Origin: Pseudomonas cichorii
GTDB lineage: Bacteria > Pseudomonadota > Gammaproteobacteria > Pseudomonadales > Pseudomonadaceae
Length of the DNA: 64,000 nt
Direction of reading: 5' to 3'
NCBI RefSeq assembly: GCF_003700275.1
Contig: NZ_RBRE01000035.1
Coordinates: 112,636-176,635, forward strand
Made by a program: the position numbers and the translations under genes. The first letter of the stretch is position 1, and the number at the start of each line of letters is the position of its first letter. Positions 1-9,064 of this stretch are shown piece by piece. The notes under the pieces are model-generated. The model searched no databases, was not told the origin of the DNA, and worked only from the letters and a program-made list of their open reading frames with translations.

Positions 1-7
1 GTGTCTT

Positions 8-946
8 ATGAAATCCAGCGTTTTGATCCGGTTATTGATGTTGTCGAGTCTGCTGTTCAGCAACACGCTGCTCGCACAGGACGGCGGCGCCATCTATCCC
101 AGCATGGGCGTGCACAACACTGCCGGTTGCAATGAAAAGAACGGCAACTGTATCGCCAAACGCAATCCGACCGACCCCAGCGATCCGTTCTTCCCGGCGT
201 TCTGGGTCAGTGACTGGACCATGTACCGGGTGACCGGCGATAGCTACAAGACCAACCCGCCACCTTACAGCAGTCCGCCCAGCACCCTGAAACCCGGCGA
301 TTACAGCGTGTCCAAGGGCACCAGTTATTACGACACCACCTACATCCCGGCCGATGGCGATGGCTACGGCGCGATGATGGAGCACTACGAGAAATACTGC
401 CTGCCGATCTTTCCGATCAAGGACAACAACTACACTTGTACCTTCGTTTCGCTGGGCAACAAGGCGTATTTCCTGACCTACGAACAGGATCGCCCCAAAG
501 GCATGCCGGCCTGCTGCATGTTCTCGCCCATGAATCACCCGCCGCGCCAGGACTTCATCCAGCACCTGCCCTATAGCGCCGAGCGCAGCAAGAACCTCAA
601 CGCCAGCGTGCAGGCCTACTCCATCGATGTGCCGGGGCCGGATGGCCCGATCCTGTTCGGTTATTCGTTCCTCAAGACCGCCAGCAGCGATCTGAAGGGC
701 CAGCCACCGTTCAGGCATCCTCAGTCGTTCTTCTTTTCCGGCGACGTTTCCACTGCCAACGCCCCGATTGTCAGCCAGAACTACACCAATTTCCGGGTGA
801 CCAAGCCGGACCCGGCCACGACCTGGGCGCAGGTCGCGAAAATGTGCCCGGCGAATCCCGAGCCCTGCCAGTTGTTCAATCCGCCCGGCAACTTGAGCAA
901 TGGCAAGAAGGCACAGTGGAACAACCTGATGCCCAGCAAGCCCTGA
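8..946 (+). CDS. Secreted protein of unknown function, first gene of a four-gene operon
   Basis: 312 aa. The first 23 residues form a Sec signal peptide (charged start, Leu/Ser-rich core, cleavage after LLAQ-type residues), so the protein is probably periplasmic or extracellular. I recognise no family. The mature part is rich in Pro, Tyr and Ser and has several Cys (CNEKNGNC near the N-terminus, ACCMF mid-protein, CPANPEPC near the end), which suggests disulfide bonding. It lies 18 bases upstream of a heme-protein gene that is also exported, so the two products probably work together outside the cytoplasm. The start is an ATG seven bases from the window edge, so its promoter is not visible. 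Confidence 0.75.
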   Translation: MKSSVLIRLLMLSSLLFSNTLLAQDGGAIYPSMGVHNTAGCNEKNGNCIAKRNPTDPSDPFFPAFWVSDWTMYRVTGDSYKTNPPPYSSPPSTLKPGDYSVSKGTSYYDTTYIPADGDGYGAMMEHYEKYCLPIFPIKDNNYTCTFVSLGNKAYFLTYEQDRPKGMPACCMFSPMNHPPRQDFIQHLPYSAERSKNLNASVQAYSIDVPGPDGPILFGYSFLKTASSDLKGQPPFRHPQSFFFSGDVSTANAPIVSQNYTNFRVTKPDPATTWAQVAKMCPANPEPCQLFNPPGNLSNGKKAQWNNLMPSKP

Positions 947-964
947 CAGACAAGGACAGATGCC

Positions 965-2257
965 ATGAATACTCGATTTCGTGTTGGAATGACGTTGCTC
1001 GGCCTGGTCAGCCTGCCTGCGCTGGCGCTTGAACAGCCAATGCCGGACGTGTCGGTGACGAGCCTCAATTGCCAGCTTCCCGGTAATGCTCCAGCCGCCA
1101 AAAGCGGCCAGGATGCCTTCGATCTTTACAGTTGGCAGATGTTCATCGCGCTGAACTGGCCGGTAACGGATGGTCAGCGCGGAACTCCAGACTGCAACAA
1201 ACAACCCGGCGATGCGGGTTATACCGTCTGGCAAAGCTACAAGAACGTCAGTGAAATATTCCCGGCGGACGGCAGTAATCCCGGGCCCTGGAATACGCCG
1301 CTATCCAGCCGCAATCTGGGCCTGATCAATATTGCGGCCGTGAAAAACACCGGTGTACTCCAGGCAGTGGATCAGGCTGTCGGCGGCTGGCTGATCGATC
1401 AGAGCGGTAACCCGACCTACTACGACATCTCGGCCAACGAGGTTTCGTACAACTACATCGTGGCCAACAACTTCTACAACGCCAATGTCGTGTCCAGGGC
1501 CAGCAACATTTCCTTCCCGAACGGGGTCATCGAGATCAAGTCGAGCTGGCGCATCCTCACACCCGCCGACAATGCCAGTCGTTACCTGACGGTTCATTCG
1601 CAGGTCGATCTGTTCGATGACCAGGGCAAGCGCACCGGTGCTGTTGCAGATGCCTATCTGGGGCTGGTGGGCCTGCACATCATCACCAAGGCGCAGGGCT
1701 ATCCACAGTGGATCTGGTCCACCTTCGAGCAGGTCGACAACGTGCCACCCAAGAAGGAGTCGGGAGGTCAATGGATAGACAACCCGACCTCCGGCATCAA
1801 TTACTCCTACTTCAACCCCCACGCGCAACCTGCCAGTCTCAATCAGTCGCCCTGTGACTGGCAGACACAAGGCGACACGATGGTATGCGTACCCAAGGCC
1901 GGCACCACCTTCCAGACCCCGAACCCGCTGAACCGGGTAACGCCGATTGCCGCCTCCACCGAACTGCTCAACAAGGCATTCCAGTTCGCTCCCGGCCTGC
2001 AGCAGAGCGCCTTGAAGTACTACCAGCTCGTCACCACTCAACGGCCGTTCAATCCCGACAACCCCGGCAACCCGCTGGGCCAGCCGACACCGGCACTCTC
2101 GGCCAATGTCACGATGGAAAGTTATATCCAGGCCAACAGCAGTTGCATGAACTGCCATTCCATGGCGACACCGCCAGGCAGCCCTTACAAGGCCGATTTT
2201 TCCTACATGTTCAAATTTGCAAAGCCCGCCGCCCAAGGCGCCAAGGATGAGAAATAG
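965..2257 (+). CDS. Exported mono-heme c-type protein
   Basis: 430 aa with a signal peptide (about residues 1-22, ending ALA). Only one c-type heme motif is visible, CMNCH at residues 394-398, 32 residues from the C-terminus. The long N-terminal part (about 370 residues) matches no cytochrome domain I know. A single CxxCH at the extreme C-terminus resembles the heme tail of some periplasmic oxidases or electron-transfer adaptors. The next gene starts 3 bases after the stop, so co-expression is very likely. Function is unknown; a redox role in the periplasm is inferred from the heme motif. Confidence 0.75.
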   Translation: MNTRFRVGMTLLGLVSLPALALEQPMPDVSVTSLNCQLPGNAPAAKSGQDAFDLYSWQMFIALNWPVTDGQRGTPDCNKQPGDAGYTVWQSYKNVSEIFPADGSNPGPWNTPLSSRNLGLINIAAVKNTGVLQAVDQAVGGWLIDQSGNPTYYDISANEVSYNYIVANNFYNANVVSRASNISFPNGVIEIKSSWRILTPADNASRYLTVHSQVDLFDDQGKRTGAVADAYLGLVGLHIITKAQGYPQWIWSTFEQVDNVPPKKESGGQWIDNPTSGINYSYFNPHAQPASLNQSPCDWQTQGDTMVCVPKAGTTFQTPNPLNRVTPIAASTELLNKAFQFAPGLQQSALKYYQLVTTQRPFNPDNPGNPLGQPTPALSANVTMESYIQANSSCMNCHSMATPPGSPYKADFSYMFKFAKPAAQGAKDEK

Positions 2258-2260
2258 ATC

Positions 2261-4072
2261 ATGAGCATTCTCAATGGACCACGATTGAATTTCTGGGGTG
2301 GCATCAGCACGGATGTCAGTGTGCCGAACAATTCGGCGACTCTCGATGAGGACAACGATACAAAGTTCAATCTGTTCGACGTAACCACCTCCACCATTGC
2401 TCCAGAGGCACAGCCTTACACCGATGAGCAATTGAACGAAAAGATCAACGCGCCCTCCAGCTCTCCGCCAACCACCGGTTATACCAAAGGCGGCTGGAAT
2501 CACTATGGCCAGCATCTCGTCGAAATGGACACGCAGATCAGTTCGCAGGGCAATCCAGGGGCTATCAGCAAGCAAGGCGACCTTGTGGGAAAACCCGTTT
2601 ATCTGCTCGGCTCGCTGGACCCGGCAACCGGCCAGAGCGGCTCATCCGGACCGATGATGGTGGATCTGGACCCGACCTCAATGTACACCACCCAAATATT
2701 TGTCGGTGGTTTGCAGATCGGTAACAGCGACGATGTACAACTGCTGATTCGGTGCAATAGCGTATGCAGCAGCATGGATGTGAAACAGCGGATACTTGGA
2801 CCCGAGAGCATGGATGCGCCCGGATCCTGTTACTTCAGCGGCACATTCCAGTTGACCTTTCCGTTAAGCAGTATCGTCAGTTACAACCAGAACAGTGAAA
2901 TCCTGCAAGCGATCATAAAGGCACCCGGTGCAACCGGTATCGTCCTGCGCTTCGTCATGTTCGAGATGTGCCCGACCATGACCACGCCACAACTGGATGC
3001 AGATTATGCCGCCAAGAGGTTCACCTCCAATCCAAGCATCGGCAGGGTCATAGGGACTCTTGCACCGGCCTTTGCCGACGAACCTGTTATCTGCCAGGCA
3101 GGTCGACAATTGGTCAATCAATACACCAGCAATGCCGGCTTCGCGAATCTCAATGACAACGGACTCTTGAGCATCGATATGGTGAACCTGATCCCCAAAG
3201 AGACGTTCAGGTCTGATCGCACTGCCACTACCAGCCCTATTGGTCCCAATGCCGATTACGGTCCTATCAGTTTCGGTGTCGGCACTACATCCCCGACAAC
3301 GCTGGCAACTCTGCCTGCGGACAGTGAGTTTGCGCTGAACTATTACCTGTATGGGGGCATCGTGGATTTGCTTCTGGATGCCAGCCAGGTGATACAGGCA
3401 AAAACCCAGCCGCTCTCCATTACAGCTCCCAATAAGGTGCTCGACACATGGAAGGGCCAAGAAACATCGTTGAATATTACCGAGACGGCTTATCGACTGT
3501 ATGCCGATCAGAGAAATATCTATCTGGAAGACTACCCCAACGGCCTGACTATCCCGTTACAGGTCAGGTATCTGGGCGGACCTGTTCCTTCCACCACCAA
3601 TATTGGAATATCCATTGGCAACACCCTGGATTGCCTGAGCTATCCATCATCAGTTTCCATACTGGCTAATCAGCTTTCGGTCGATGTCACTGTCACCCTC
3701 AAACCGGATACTGAAAGCCAGGCGGGCTTCAGCGTATTGACCTATAACGTGGACAACTCGTCGTACTTCACCAACTTCCGCAAATACGCCCAGACCGACT
3801 TTGGCATCGCCAAGGGCAGCATCATCACCTGGGATCAGATGTACCCCAACGTACTGCGCTTCCACTATCTGGCTTTCCCTGCCATGTCGCGCTACGTGCC
3901 ACTCAACCAGCCAAATGCCGTCATGGCCGCGAAGGACACCATTCTACGACGCATCTCGGACACCTATAAAGGCACCACCCTGTATATGCCGGTGGTTCGT
4001 TCGATGTCGCCCAGTCAGCGTGCATTGCTCAGTGCCTATCTCACAGGCACGCCCTGGCAGCCGCTGCCATGA
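2261..4072 (+). CDS. Large protein of unknown function, no signal peptide
   Basis: 603 aa starting MSILNGPRLNFWGG. There is no hydrophobic leader and no membrane segment. Composition is Ser/Thr/Asn-rich and looks beta-rich. I see no cofactor motif and recognise no family. Its stop overlaps the start of the downstream beta-propeller gene by 4 bases (ATGA), indicating translational coupling. In the operon it sits between an exported heme protein and a cytosol-type propeller, so its compartment is unclear. It could be the substrate-bearing or catalytic partner of the heme protein, but nothing in the sequence proves this. Confidence 0.7.
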   Translation: MSILNGPRLNFWGGISTDVSVPNNSATLDEDNDTKFNLFDVTTSTIAPEAQPYTDEQLNEKINAPSSSPPTTGYTKGGWNHYGQHLVEMDTQISSQGNPGAISKQGDLVGKPVYLLGSLDPATGQSGSSGPMMVDLDPTSMYTTQIFVGGLQIGNSDDVQLLIRCNSVCSSMDVKQRILGPESMDAPGSCYFSGTFQLTFPLSSIVSYNQNSEILQAIIKAPGATGIVLRFVMFEMCPTMTTPQLDADYAAKRFTSNPSIGRVIGTLAPAFADEPVICQAGRQLVNQYTSNAGFANLNDNGLLSIDMVNLIPKETFRSDRTATTSPIGPNADYGPISFGVGTTSPTTLATLPADSEFALNYYLYGGIVDLLLDASQVIQAKTQPLSITAPNKVLDTWKGQETSLNITETAYRLYADQRNIYLEDYPNGLTIPLQVRYLGGPVPSTTNIGISIGNTLDCLSYPSSVSILANQLSVDVTVTLKPDTESQAGFSVLTYNVDNSSYFTNFRKYAQTDFGIAKGSIITWDQMYPNVLRFHYLAFPAMSRYVPLNQPNAVMAAKDTILRRISDTYKGTTLYMPVVRSMSPSQRALLSAYLTGTPWQPLP

Positions 4073-5163
4073 GTGATCTGCACTCCATGGCAATGGAGAT
4101 TTCCCTGACGGGTTCCATCGAGATTCCCGCACAGCCTGTCGAACGCCTGTGCCGCAGCACTCTGATTGCCGAAGGCTTGTTGAACCCACGCGGCCTGTGT
4201 GCACGTCCCGATGGCAGCCTGTTGCTGAGCGAAGCCGGATCGGGGCTGGCGGACGCGCCATTCAGCGGTCGCTTAAGCCTGCTGCGACCGGATCCGCACA
4301 TGCCGGATGCCTGGCTGCCCGCGGAAATCCTCGCGCAGGGCTTTCGCTCCATGAACATGCAGCAGCGCATGTTGCGTGACGAAATCATGGGCCTCTCGGA
4401 TATCGCCGAAGGCGACGGACGCTATCTGCTCAGCCAGACCGATTACGTGCAGGGCTCGAAGATTCTGGACATCCAGCGCTCACCGCCCGAAGCGGTGTTT
4501 CACAGTCGGGGCAATCTCAACTCGCTGTGTTATTACCCGCCGCGGCGCAGTTGGCTGGCGGTCAAGCCCGATACCAACCAACTGGTGGAATTCACTGAGC
4601 CGGAAGGCGAACGGGTGCTGGTCCAGTTGCCTGACCTGGCTCAAGGTCAGGAAGCGGTGCCAGTGACGCTGGTTTACGAACCTTCGACCAGGGCGGTGCT
4701 GATCAGCCTTTTTTCCGGTGAGTTACGTGCGGATCCGGCCCGACAAGGCATCGATTTTGTCGACAAGGCCGGCCAGGTGATCCGGGTCTGGCCCGACAGC
4801 GGCAGGATCGAAGTGCTGATCAGCGGACTGCAACTGCCCACCGGCCTGGCGCTGCGCCCGGATGGTAGCGTGCTGGTGCTGGAGCTGTGTAACCGGCTGC
4901 TGCAACCCTTGCGCCCTGAGTGGGCGGGTGAAGCGTTGCATGGCGGTTTCGAGCGCTTCAGTGGCCGACTGCTGGGCTGTAATCTGCAAAGCCGGGAAGT
5001 CGTGGTTCTTGCGACCGGCCTGGATACGCCATCGAACCTGTGCCTGCTGGATAATGCCGTGATCGTCAGTGAGGGCATGGGGCTGAGCGGACGCCTGTTG
5101 CCCAATCGGGCAAATGAAGTGGTTGCGCTGAGTGGGCGCTTGCGGCGGGTAGCGTTGCCGTGA
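4069..5163 (+). CDS. SMP-30/gluconolactonase-like beta-propeller protein
   Basis: 364 aa with recurring propeller-blade patterns such as LNPRGLCARPDGSLLLSEAG (near residue 38), LPTGLALRPDGSVLVLE (near 255) and TPSNLCLLDNAVIVSE (near 325). These are typical of six-bladed SMP-30/NHL/strictosidine-synthase-like propellers. No signal peptide is visible. Such proteins are often lactonases or bind sugars or quinone cofactors, and the substrate here cannot be told. It is the last gene of the operon, translationally coupled to the 603-aa gene (ATGA overlap), and is followed by an inverted repeat. Confidence 0.65.
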   Translation: MSDLHSMAMEISLTGSIEIPAQPVERLCRSTLIAEGLLNPRGLCARPDGSLLLSEAGSGLADAPFSGRLSLLRPDPHMPDAWLPAEILAQGFRSMNMQQRMLRDEIMGLSDIAEGDGRYLLSQTDYVQGSKILDIQRSPPEAVFHSRGNLNSLCYYPPRRSWLAVKPDTNQLVEFTEPEGERVLVQLPDLAQGQEAVPVTLVYEPSTRAVLISLFSGELRADPARQGIDFVDKAGQVIRVWPDSGRIEVLISGLQLPTGLALRPDGSVLVLELCNRLLQPLRPEWAGEALHGGFERFSGRLLGCNLQSREVVVLATGLDTPSNLCLLDNAVIVSEGMGLSGRLLPNRANEVVALSGRLRRVALP

Positions 5164-5170
5164 TTGACTT

Positions 5171-5219
5171 TTCGCGAATGAATTGGCTTCTACAGGATGG
5201 GAGAGAATTCATTCGCGAA
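5171..5219. repeat. Perfect 14-bp inverted repeat (REP-like or terminator hairpin)
   Basis: TTCGCGAATGAATT at 5171-5184 is repeated in inverse at 5206-5219 with a 21-base loop. It sits 7 bases after the propeller gene. There is no T-run, so it fits a Pseudomonas REP-type element as well as a terminator. Confidence 0.6.
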
Positions 5220-5311
5220 TCGCAATCCTTTGCAAGTGACCTCAATGCCTTGTTCAGCATCGAATAGCTACTCTGCGACGGCATATCGGCCGTTCTCAAT
5301 GCACAAGGTTC

Positions 5312-7471
5312 ATGCACTTGCAACACACTCCACCTTTCCCGCTATCGCGCCTGAATGCTGCAAGGCTGCTTGGCTTCAGCGCAGCCCTCGTCTGCGCCAA
5401 TATCGCCAACGCTGAAAACACCATCAATCTGGCAAATATTGAAGTGTCTGCCGATACCGCCAGCGCCGCCGAGGTGGCGCGGGAGGAAGTGAAGAAGGTG
5501 CCGGGCGCCACCAATGTCGTGGATCTGGATGACGTCGAGCAAGGCCGCGTGGCCAACAACGAAGATGTCTTCAAATACCAGGCAGGGATCTACGCCAGGG
5601 CCGCCAACAACGAAGGCGCGAAGATTTCCATTCGCGGCTCGGGGATCAACCGGGCGCCGGGCTCGCATGCATCCGGCCTGTTTGAAATGCTCGACGGCCT
5701 GCCGCTGACCGGTCCGGGCGGTACGCCCTATGAACTGAAGGAACCTCTCTGGCTGAGCCACGTGGACGTGCGCCGCGGTGCCAACGGCTTCGATCAGGGC
5801 TCCCTGGCGCTGGGCGGATCGATCAATTACCTGACCCGCACCGGTTATGACGCGCCAAAGCTGCAATTGCGCTATGAAGCTGGCAGCCATGGCTACAGCA
5901 AGCGGCAGATCAGCTCCGGCCAGGTGCTGGGCGATCTGGATTACTACGTCAGCCTGACCGACTCCAACTATCACGGCTTTCAGGATCAGAGCGCCGGTGG
6001 CAGCAAAGGCATTGCCGCCAATGTCGGCTATCGCTTCAACCCGAATATCGAAACGCGCTTTTACTTCCGCTATCGGGAAACCGACAACGATACACCGGGA
6101 CGGCTTACCAAAGACCAGATCCGCCACGACCCGCGTGCAGCCAACGCCCTCAACGTGGCTCGCGACTCCAAGCGCCTGCAACCGGGCAGCACCTGGCTGG
6201 CCAACAAGACCACCTTCTATCTGGACGACAATGCCAGAGTGGAAGCCGGCCTGGTCTATCACGACTATCCGATGGACCTGCGCGAAGGTACCAACCGCCT
6301 CAAGGTCGCCTACACCGATGTCAGCGGCACGCTGAACTACATTCGTCAGGACCAGTTGGCCGGTCATCAGAGCATCACCACTATCGGCCTGCGCACCACC
6401 AAGGGCTTGCCGAACAATGGAGCTTCCGAATACGTGCGGATTCCCGCAGGCAACACCGCAGGCTTTGCCGTGGGTACCAAGACCCGGGATTACAGCTACC
6501 TGGGCTCCGATACCGCACTGCATCTGGGCAACGATCTGGAACTGGTCCCAGATCTGTGGCTGACCACCGGCGTCGCCGCGATCTATACCCGCCGCGAAAC
6601 GGAAGTCACCTATCCCGAGGTCAACGATCCGGTCAGCACCCATGACTGGGACTACGCCGCCCGCCTCGGCCTGCGCTACGACTTCACCCCGCAATTGCAG
6701 GTGTACGGCAACCTCAGCCGCTCAGTCGAGCCGCCGCATGCCTGGTCGATGATCTGGGGCTCGAACAAATTCTTCCCGGCCGGCAGCGGAGCGGCTACCG
6801 GCCTGCAACGTGCGGGTGTAGAACTGGAAAACCAGACCGCAACCACCCTGGAACTGGGTGGACGCGGTGAAGACTGGTTTGGCCGCTGGGAGCTTGCCTG
6901 GTATTATTCGCAGGTCCGCCACGAATTGCTCAGCGTCGAAACCCAGGCGGCGACCCAGACCACTTCCCAGATCATCGCCGAATCCAACGCCAGCCCGACC
7001 ATCCACCAGGGTGTCGAAGCCAGCCTGGACAGCCCGCTGTGGCAAGGCGGCGCGGCCGGCAAGCTGGCCTTGCGTCAGGCCTACACCTACAGCGACTTTC
7101 ATTATCGCGATGACGATCGTTTCGGTGACAACCAGTTGGCCGGCATTCCCAGGCACTATTACCAGGCCGAACTGCGCTACAGCCATCCCACCGGGTTTTA
7201 CGTCGGGCTGAACACCGAGCATGCGTCAAGAATTGCCGTGGACTACGCCAACTCTTATTACGCGGACGCCTATACCCTGCTGGGTGCGACGCTGGGCTAT
7301 GCCTCACCCAAGGATGACTGGCAGACCTGGCTGGACCTGCGCAACCTGACCAACAAGCGTTACGCCAGCACCGTAACGCCGGGTTATGACGACCGCGGCC
7401 AGGATGTCGCCCGCTCCACGCCGGGCGACGGAATGGGTGTCTACGCCGGGGTTTCCTGGAGTCTGCGCTGA
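5312..7471 (+). CDS. TonB-dependent outer-membrane receptor
   Basis: 719 aa. A signal peptide runs to about residue 34 (ANA), followed by a TonB-box-like segment (INLANIEVSADT). The plug domain occupies about residues 50-170 (VPGATNVVDLDDV, ISIRGSGINR, SINYLTRTG). The rest is a 22-strand-type barrel ending in a typical terminal motif (GVYAGVSWSLR). The plug lacks an N-terminal STN signalling domain, so unlike the receptor at 45.5 kb it is not expected to drive an ECF sigma factor. The plug is similar to FecA/iron-chelate receptors in general layout, but the ligand is unknown. No clear Fur box is visible upstream. Confidence 0.88.
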   Translation: MHLQHTPPFPLSRLNAARLLGFSAALVCANIANAENTINLANIEVSADTASAAEVAREEVKKVPGATNVVDLDDVEQGRVANNEDVFKYQAGIYARAANNEGAKISIRGSGINRAPGSHASGLFEMLDGLPLTGPGGTPYELKEPLWLSHVDVRRGANGFDQGSLALGGSINYLTRTGYDAPKLQLRYEAGSHGYSKRQISSGQVLGDLDYYVSLTDSNYHGFQDQSAGGSKGIAANVGYRFNPNIETRFYFRYRETDNDTPGRLTKDQIRHDPRAANALNVARDSKRLQPGSTWLANKTTFYLDDNARVEAGLVYHDYPMDLREGTNRLKVAYTDVSGTLNYIRQDQLAGHQSITTIGLRTTKGLPNNGASEYVRIPAGNTAGFAVGTKTRDYSYLGSDTALHLGNDLELVPDLWLTTGVAAIYTRRETEVTYPEVNDPVSTHDWDYAARLGLRYDFTPQLQVYGNLSRSVEPPHAWSMIWGSNKFFPAGSGAATGLQRAGVELENQTATTLELGGRGEDWFGRWELAWYYSQVRHELLSVETQAATQTTSQIIAESNASPTIHQGVEASLDSPLWQGGAAGKLALRQAYTYSDFHYRDDDRFGDNQLAGIPRHYYQAELRYSHPTGFYVGLNTEHASRIAVDYANSYYADAYTLLGATLGYASPKDDWQTWLDLRNLTNKRYASTVTPGYDDRGQDVARSTPGDGMGVYAGVSWSLR

Positions 7472-7484
7472 GGTAGCAGCGGGT

Positions 7485-7507
7485 TCCCCATCGGCAAGCG
7501 ATGGGGA
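7485..7507. terminator. Hairpin between convergent genes
   Basis: TCCCCATCG (7485-7493) pairs with CGATGGGGA (7499-7507) around a 5-base loop. It lies between the converging ends of the TonB receptor and the PuuR-like regulator. There is no strong T-tract. Confidence 0.55.
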
Positions 7508-7511
7508 CTAT

Positions 7512-8060
7512 TCAGAAGTTGGCCGGGGTGTTGGCACTGATGATCTCGGCCTCGTCCTGGCCGATATTGCGGAAGCGATGCGCCAGGGTGCTGGGAAAGT
7601 AATAGCCATCCCCGGCGTTGAGGATGTTGGTCTGGCCGTCGATGGTCAGTTCGACCGTCCCGCGAATCACCAGACCGCACTCCTCGCCCTCGGCATGCAC
7701 GATGGGCTCATCACCCGAGCTGGCGCCCGGCGCGTACTGTTCGCGCAGAAAGCGCATCTGGCGGCTCGGCAAGGTCGCCCCGACCAGCAGCAGGCGCAGG
7801 CCGTTACGGCCCAGATCGGGCTGGTCACCAGCGCGGAACACATACTGGTCCTGGCCGGGAGGCTGATCGAAGGTGAAGAAGTCCGCCAGGGTCATGGGAA
7901 TCCCCTCAAGCAGCTTCTTGAGGGAACTGACTGAAGGGCTTACCCGATTCTGCTCGATCAGAGAGATCGTGGCATTGGTCACACCGCTGCGTCTGGCGAG
8001 TTCGCGCTGAGATAACTTGTAGCTTTCGCGCACCAGCTTGAGTCGTGCTCCTGTGTCCAT
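7512..8060 (-). CDS. puuR: XRE-cupin transcriptional regulator, PuuR/PauR type
   Basis: 182 aa from the ATG at 8060; a longer in-frame start at 8126 adds an unlikely W/H-rich leader. Residues 5-60 are an HTH_3 domain (LVRESYKLSQRELARRSGV...ISLIEQNRVSPSVSSLKKLL). Residues 105-180 are a small cupin (EECGLVIRGTVELTIDGQ...GDGYYFPSTLAHRF). The size and domain order match PuuR/PauR, the repressors of putrescine/polyamine catabolism. The gene lies directly downstream of a gamma-glutamyl-GABA hydrolase-like gene on the same strand, which supports this role. The effector is inferred to be a polyamine. Confidence 0.75.
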   Translation of the reverse strand: MDTGARLKLVRESYKLSQRELARRSGVTNATISLIEQNRVSPSVSSLKKLLEGIPMTLADFFTFDQPPGQDQYVFRAGDQPDLGRNGLRLLLVGATLPSRQMRFLREQYAPGASSGDEPIVHAEGEECGLVIRGTVELTIDGQTNILNAGDGYYFPSTLAHRFRNIGQDEAEIISANTPANF

Positions 8061-8175
8061 AGCCGCCTTATATGAGAAATATTCGGTGAATGAGCGCGGT
8101 TGATGATGCAGCCACCACAACCCCACAAAAGCCGGGTATTAAATCACGTTTGTCGACGTACAGAACATTGCCTGA

Positions 8176-8931
8176 CTATTGCTGGCTGCGGCGTTGCGCA
8201 TAAACCTGACAGGCTTCGCGAAATGCCTGGAACAGACGGAGCGATACCGGGTTGTCGATGAACTGCCATTCCGGATGCCACTGCACGCCCAGTACAAATC
8301 CGGGCGCTGTCGGCATGGAGACCGCCTCGACCAGACCGTCCGGCGCCAACGCCTCGGCGCGCAGCTCGGCCGCGAGGCGATCGATGCCCTGACTGTGCAG
8401 GCTGTTGACTGCAAAGCCCGGAGCAAGGCCGATGGAGTCGAGTACACCACCGTCCTGCACCCGTACCTCATGCTGTGCAGCGTATTGCTCTTGCAGTGAA
8501 TCGCTTTGCGGCTCGCGGTGGTCCAGGTACCCCGGCAGCTCATGAACCCGCTGATGCAGGCTGCCGCCCAGCGCCACGTTCAGTTCCTGAAAGCCGCGAC
8601 AGATACAGAAAACCGGTACGCCCTGGGCAATCGCCTGTCGCAACAACGGCAAGGTGTTGCGATCCCGGAACACATCATGCTGGGTGCCTTCGGCACTGGC
8701 AGGCCCTTGATAGTGATGCGGCTCGACATTCGACGGCGAGCCGGTAAACAGCAGGCCGTCGAGATGGGCCAGCAACTGCGCTGGTTCAGTGGGCGTGCCC
8801 AGCGCCGGCAAGATCACCGGAACACCGGCAAACCCTGCGGCCTCGACATATTTGTCACCCGCCGTATGGGACGAATACTTGCCCAGTTGCTGGCGGCAGG
8901 CGGTAACGCCAATCAGTGGAAGACGCGACAT
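8176..8931 (-). CDS. puuD: Class I glutamine amidotransferase-like gamma-glutamyl-GABA hydrolase
   Basis: 251 aa from the ATG at 8931, chosen because the upstream extension to 8994 is not family-like. The peptidase C26 triad is visible: nucleophile Cys111 in FCICRGFQE, and His219/Glu221 in QWHPEW. Enzymes of this family (PuuD, PauD) hydrolyse gamma-glutamyl-gamma-aminobutyrate to GABA plus glutamate in gamma-glutamylated putrescine degradation. The PuuR-type regulator follows on the same strand after about 115 bases. No gamma-glutamylpolyamine synthetase or oxidase is in the window, so those would be elsewhere. Confidence 0.8.
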   Translation of the reverse strand: MSRLPLIGVTACRQQLGKYSSHTAGDKYVEAAGFAGVPVILPALGTPTEPAQLLAHLDGLLFTGSPSNVEPHHYQGPASAEGTQHDVFRDRNTLPLLRQAIAQGVPVFCICRGFQELNVALGGSLHQRVHELPGYLDHREPQSDSLQEQYAAQHEVRVQDGGVLDSIGLAPGFAVNSLHSQGIDRLAAELRAEALAPDGLVEAVSMPTAPGFVLGVQWHPEWQFIDNPVSLRLFQAFREACQVYAQRRSQQ

Positions 8932-9064
8932 GGTTAAGCCCCCTTTAACGAGATAAGCGCAGCGCAGGCCCTCAAAGAAGCCGCTATCGCGCACAATGGC
9001 AATGAGTCTAAGATAGTCAGCACTGCAATGGGCATGGGCGTTCTGGCAATGGAAGTATGCAGTA

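Noticed and set aside
32..1234. 400-aa minus-strand frame over the first two genes
   Set aside because: It crosses the junction of two + strand genes with signal peptides and a heme motif; no support for the antisense product.
5342..6694. 450-aa minus-strand frame inside the TonB receptor
   Set aside because: Antisense shadow of a convincing receptor; composition is Gly/Val/Gln-rich without any domain.
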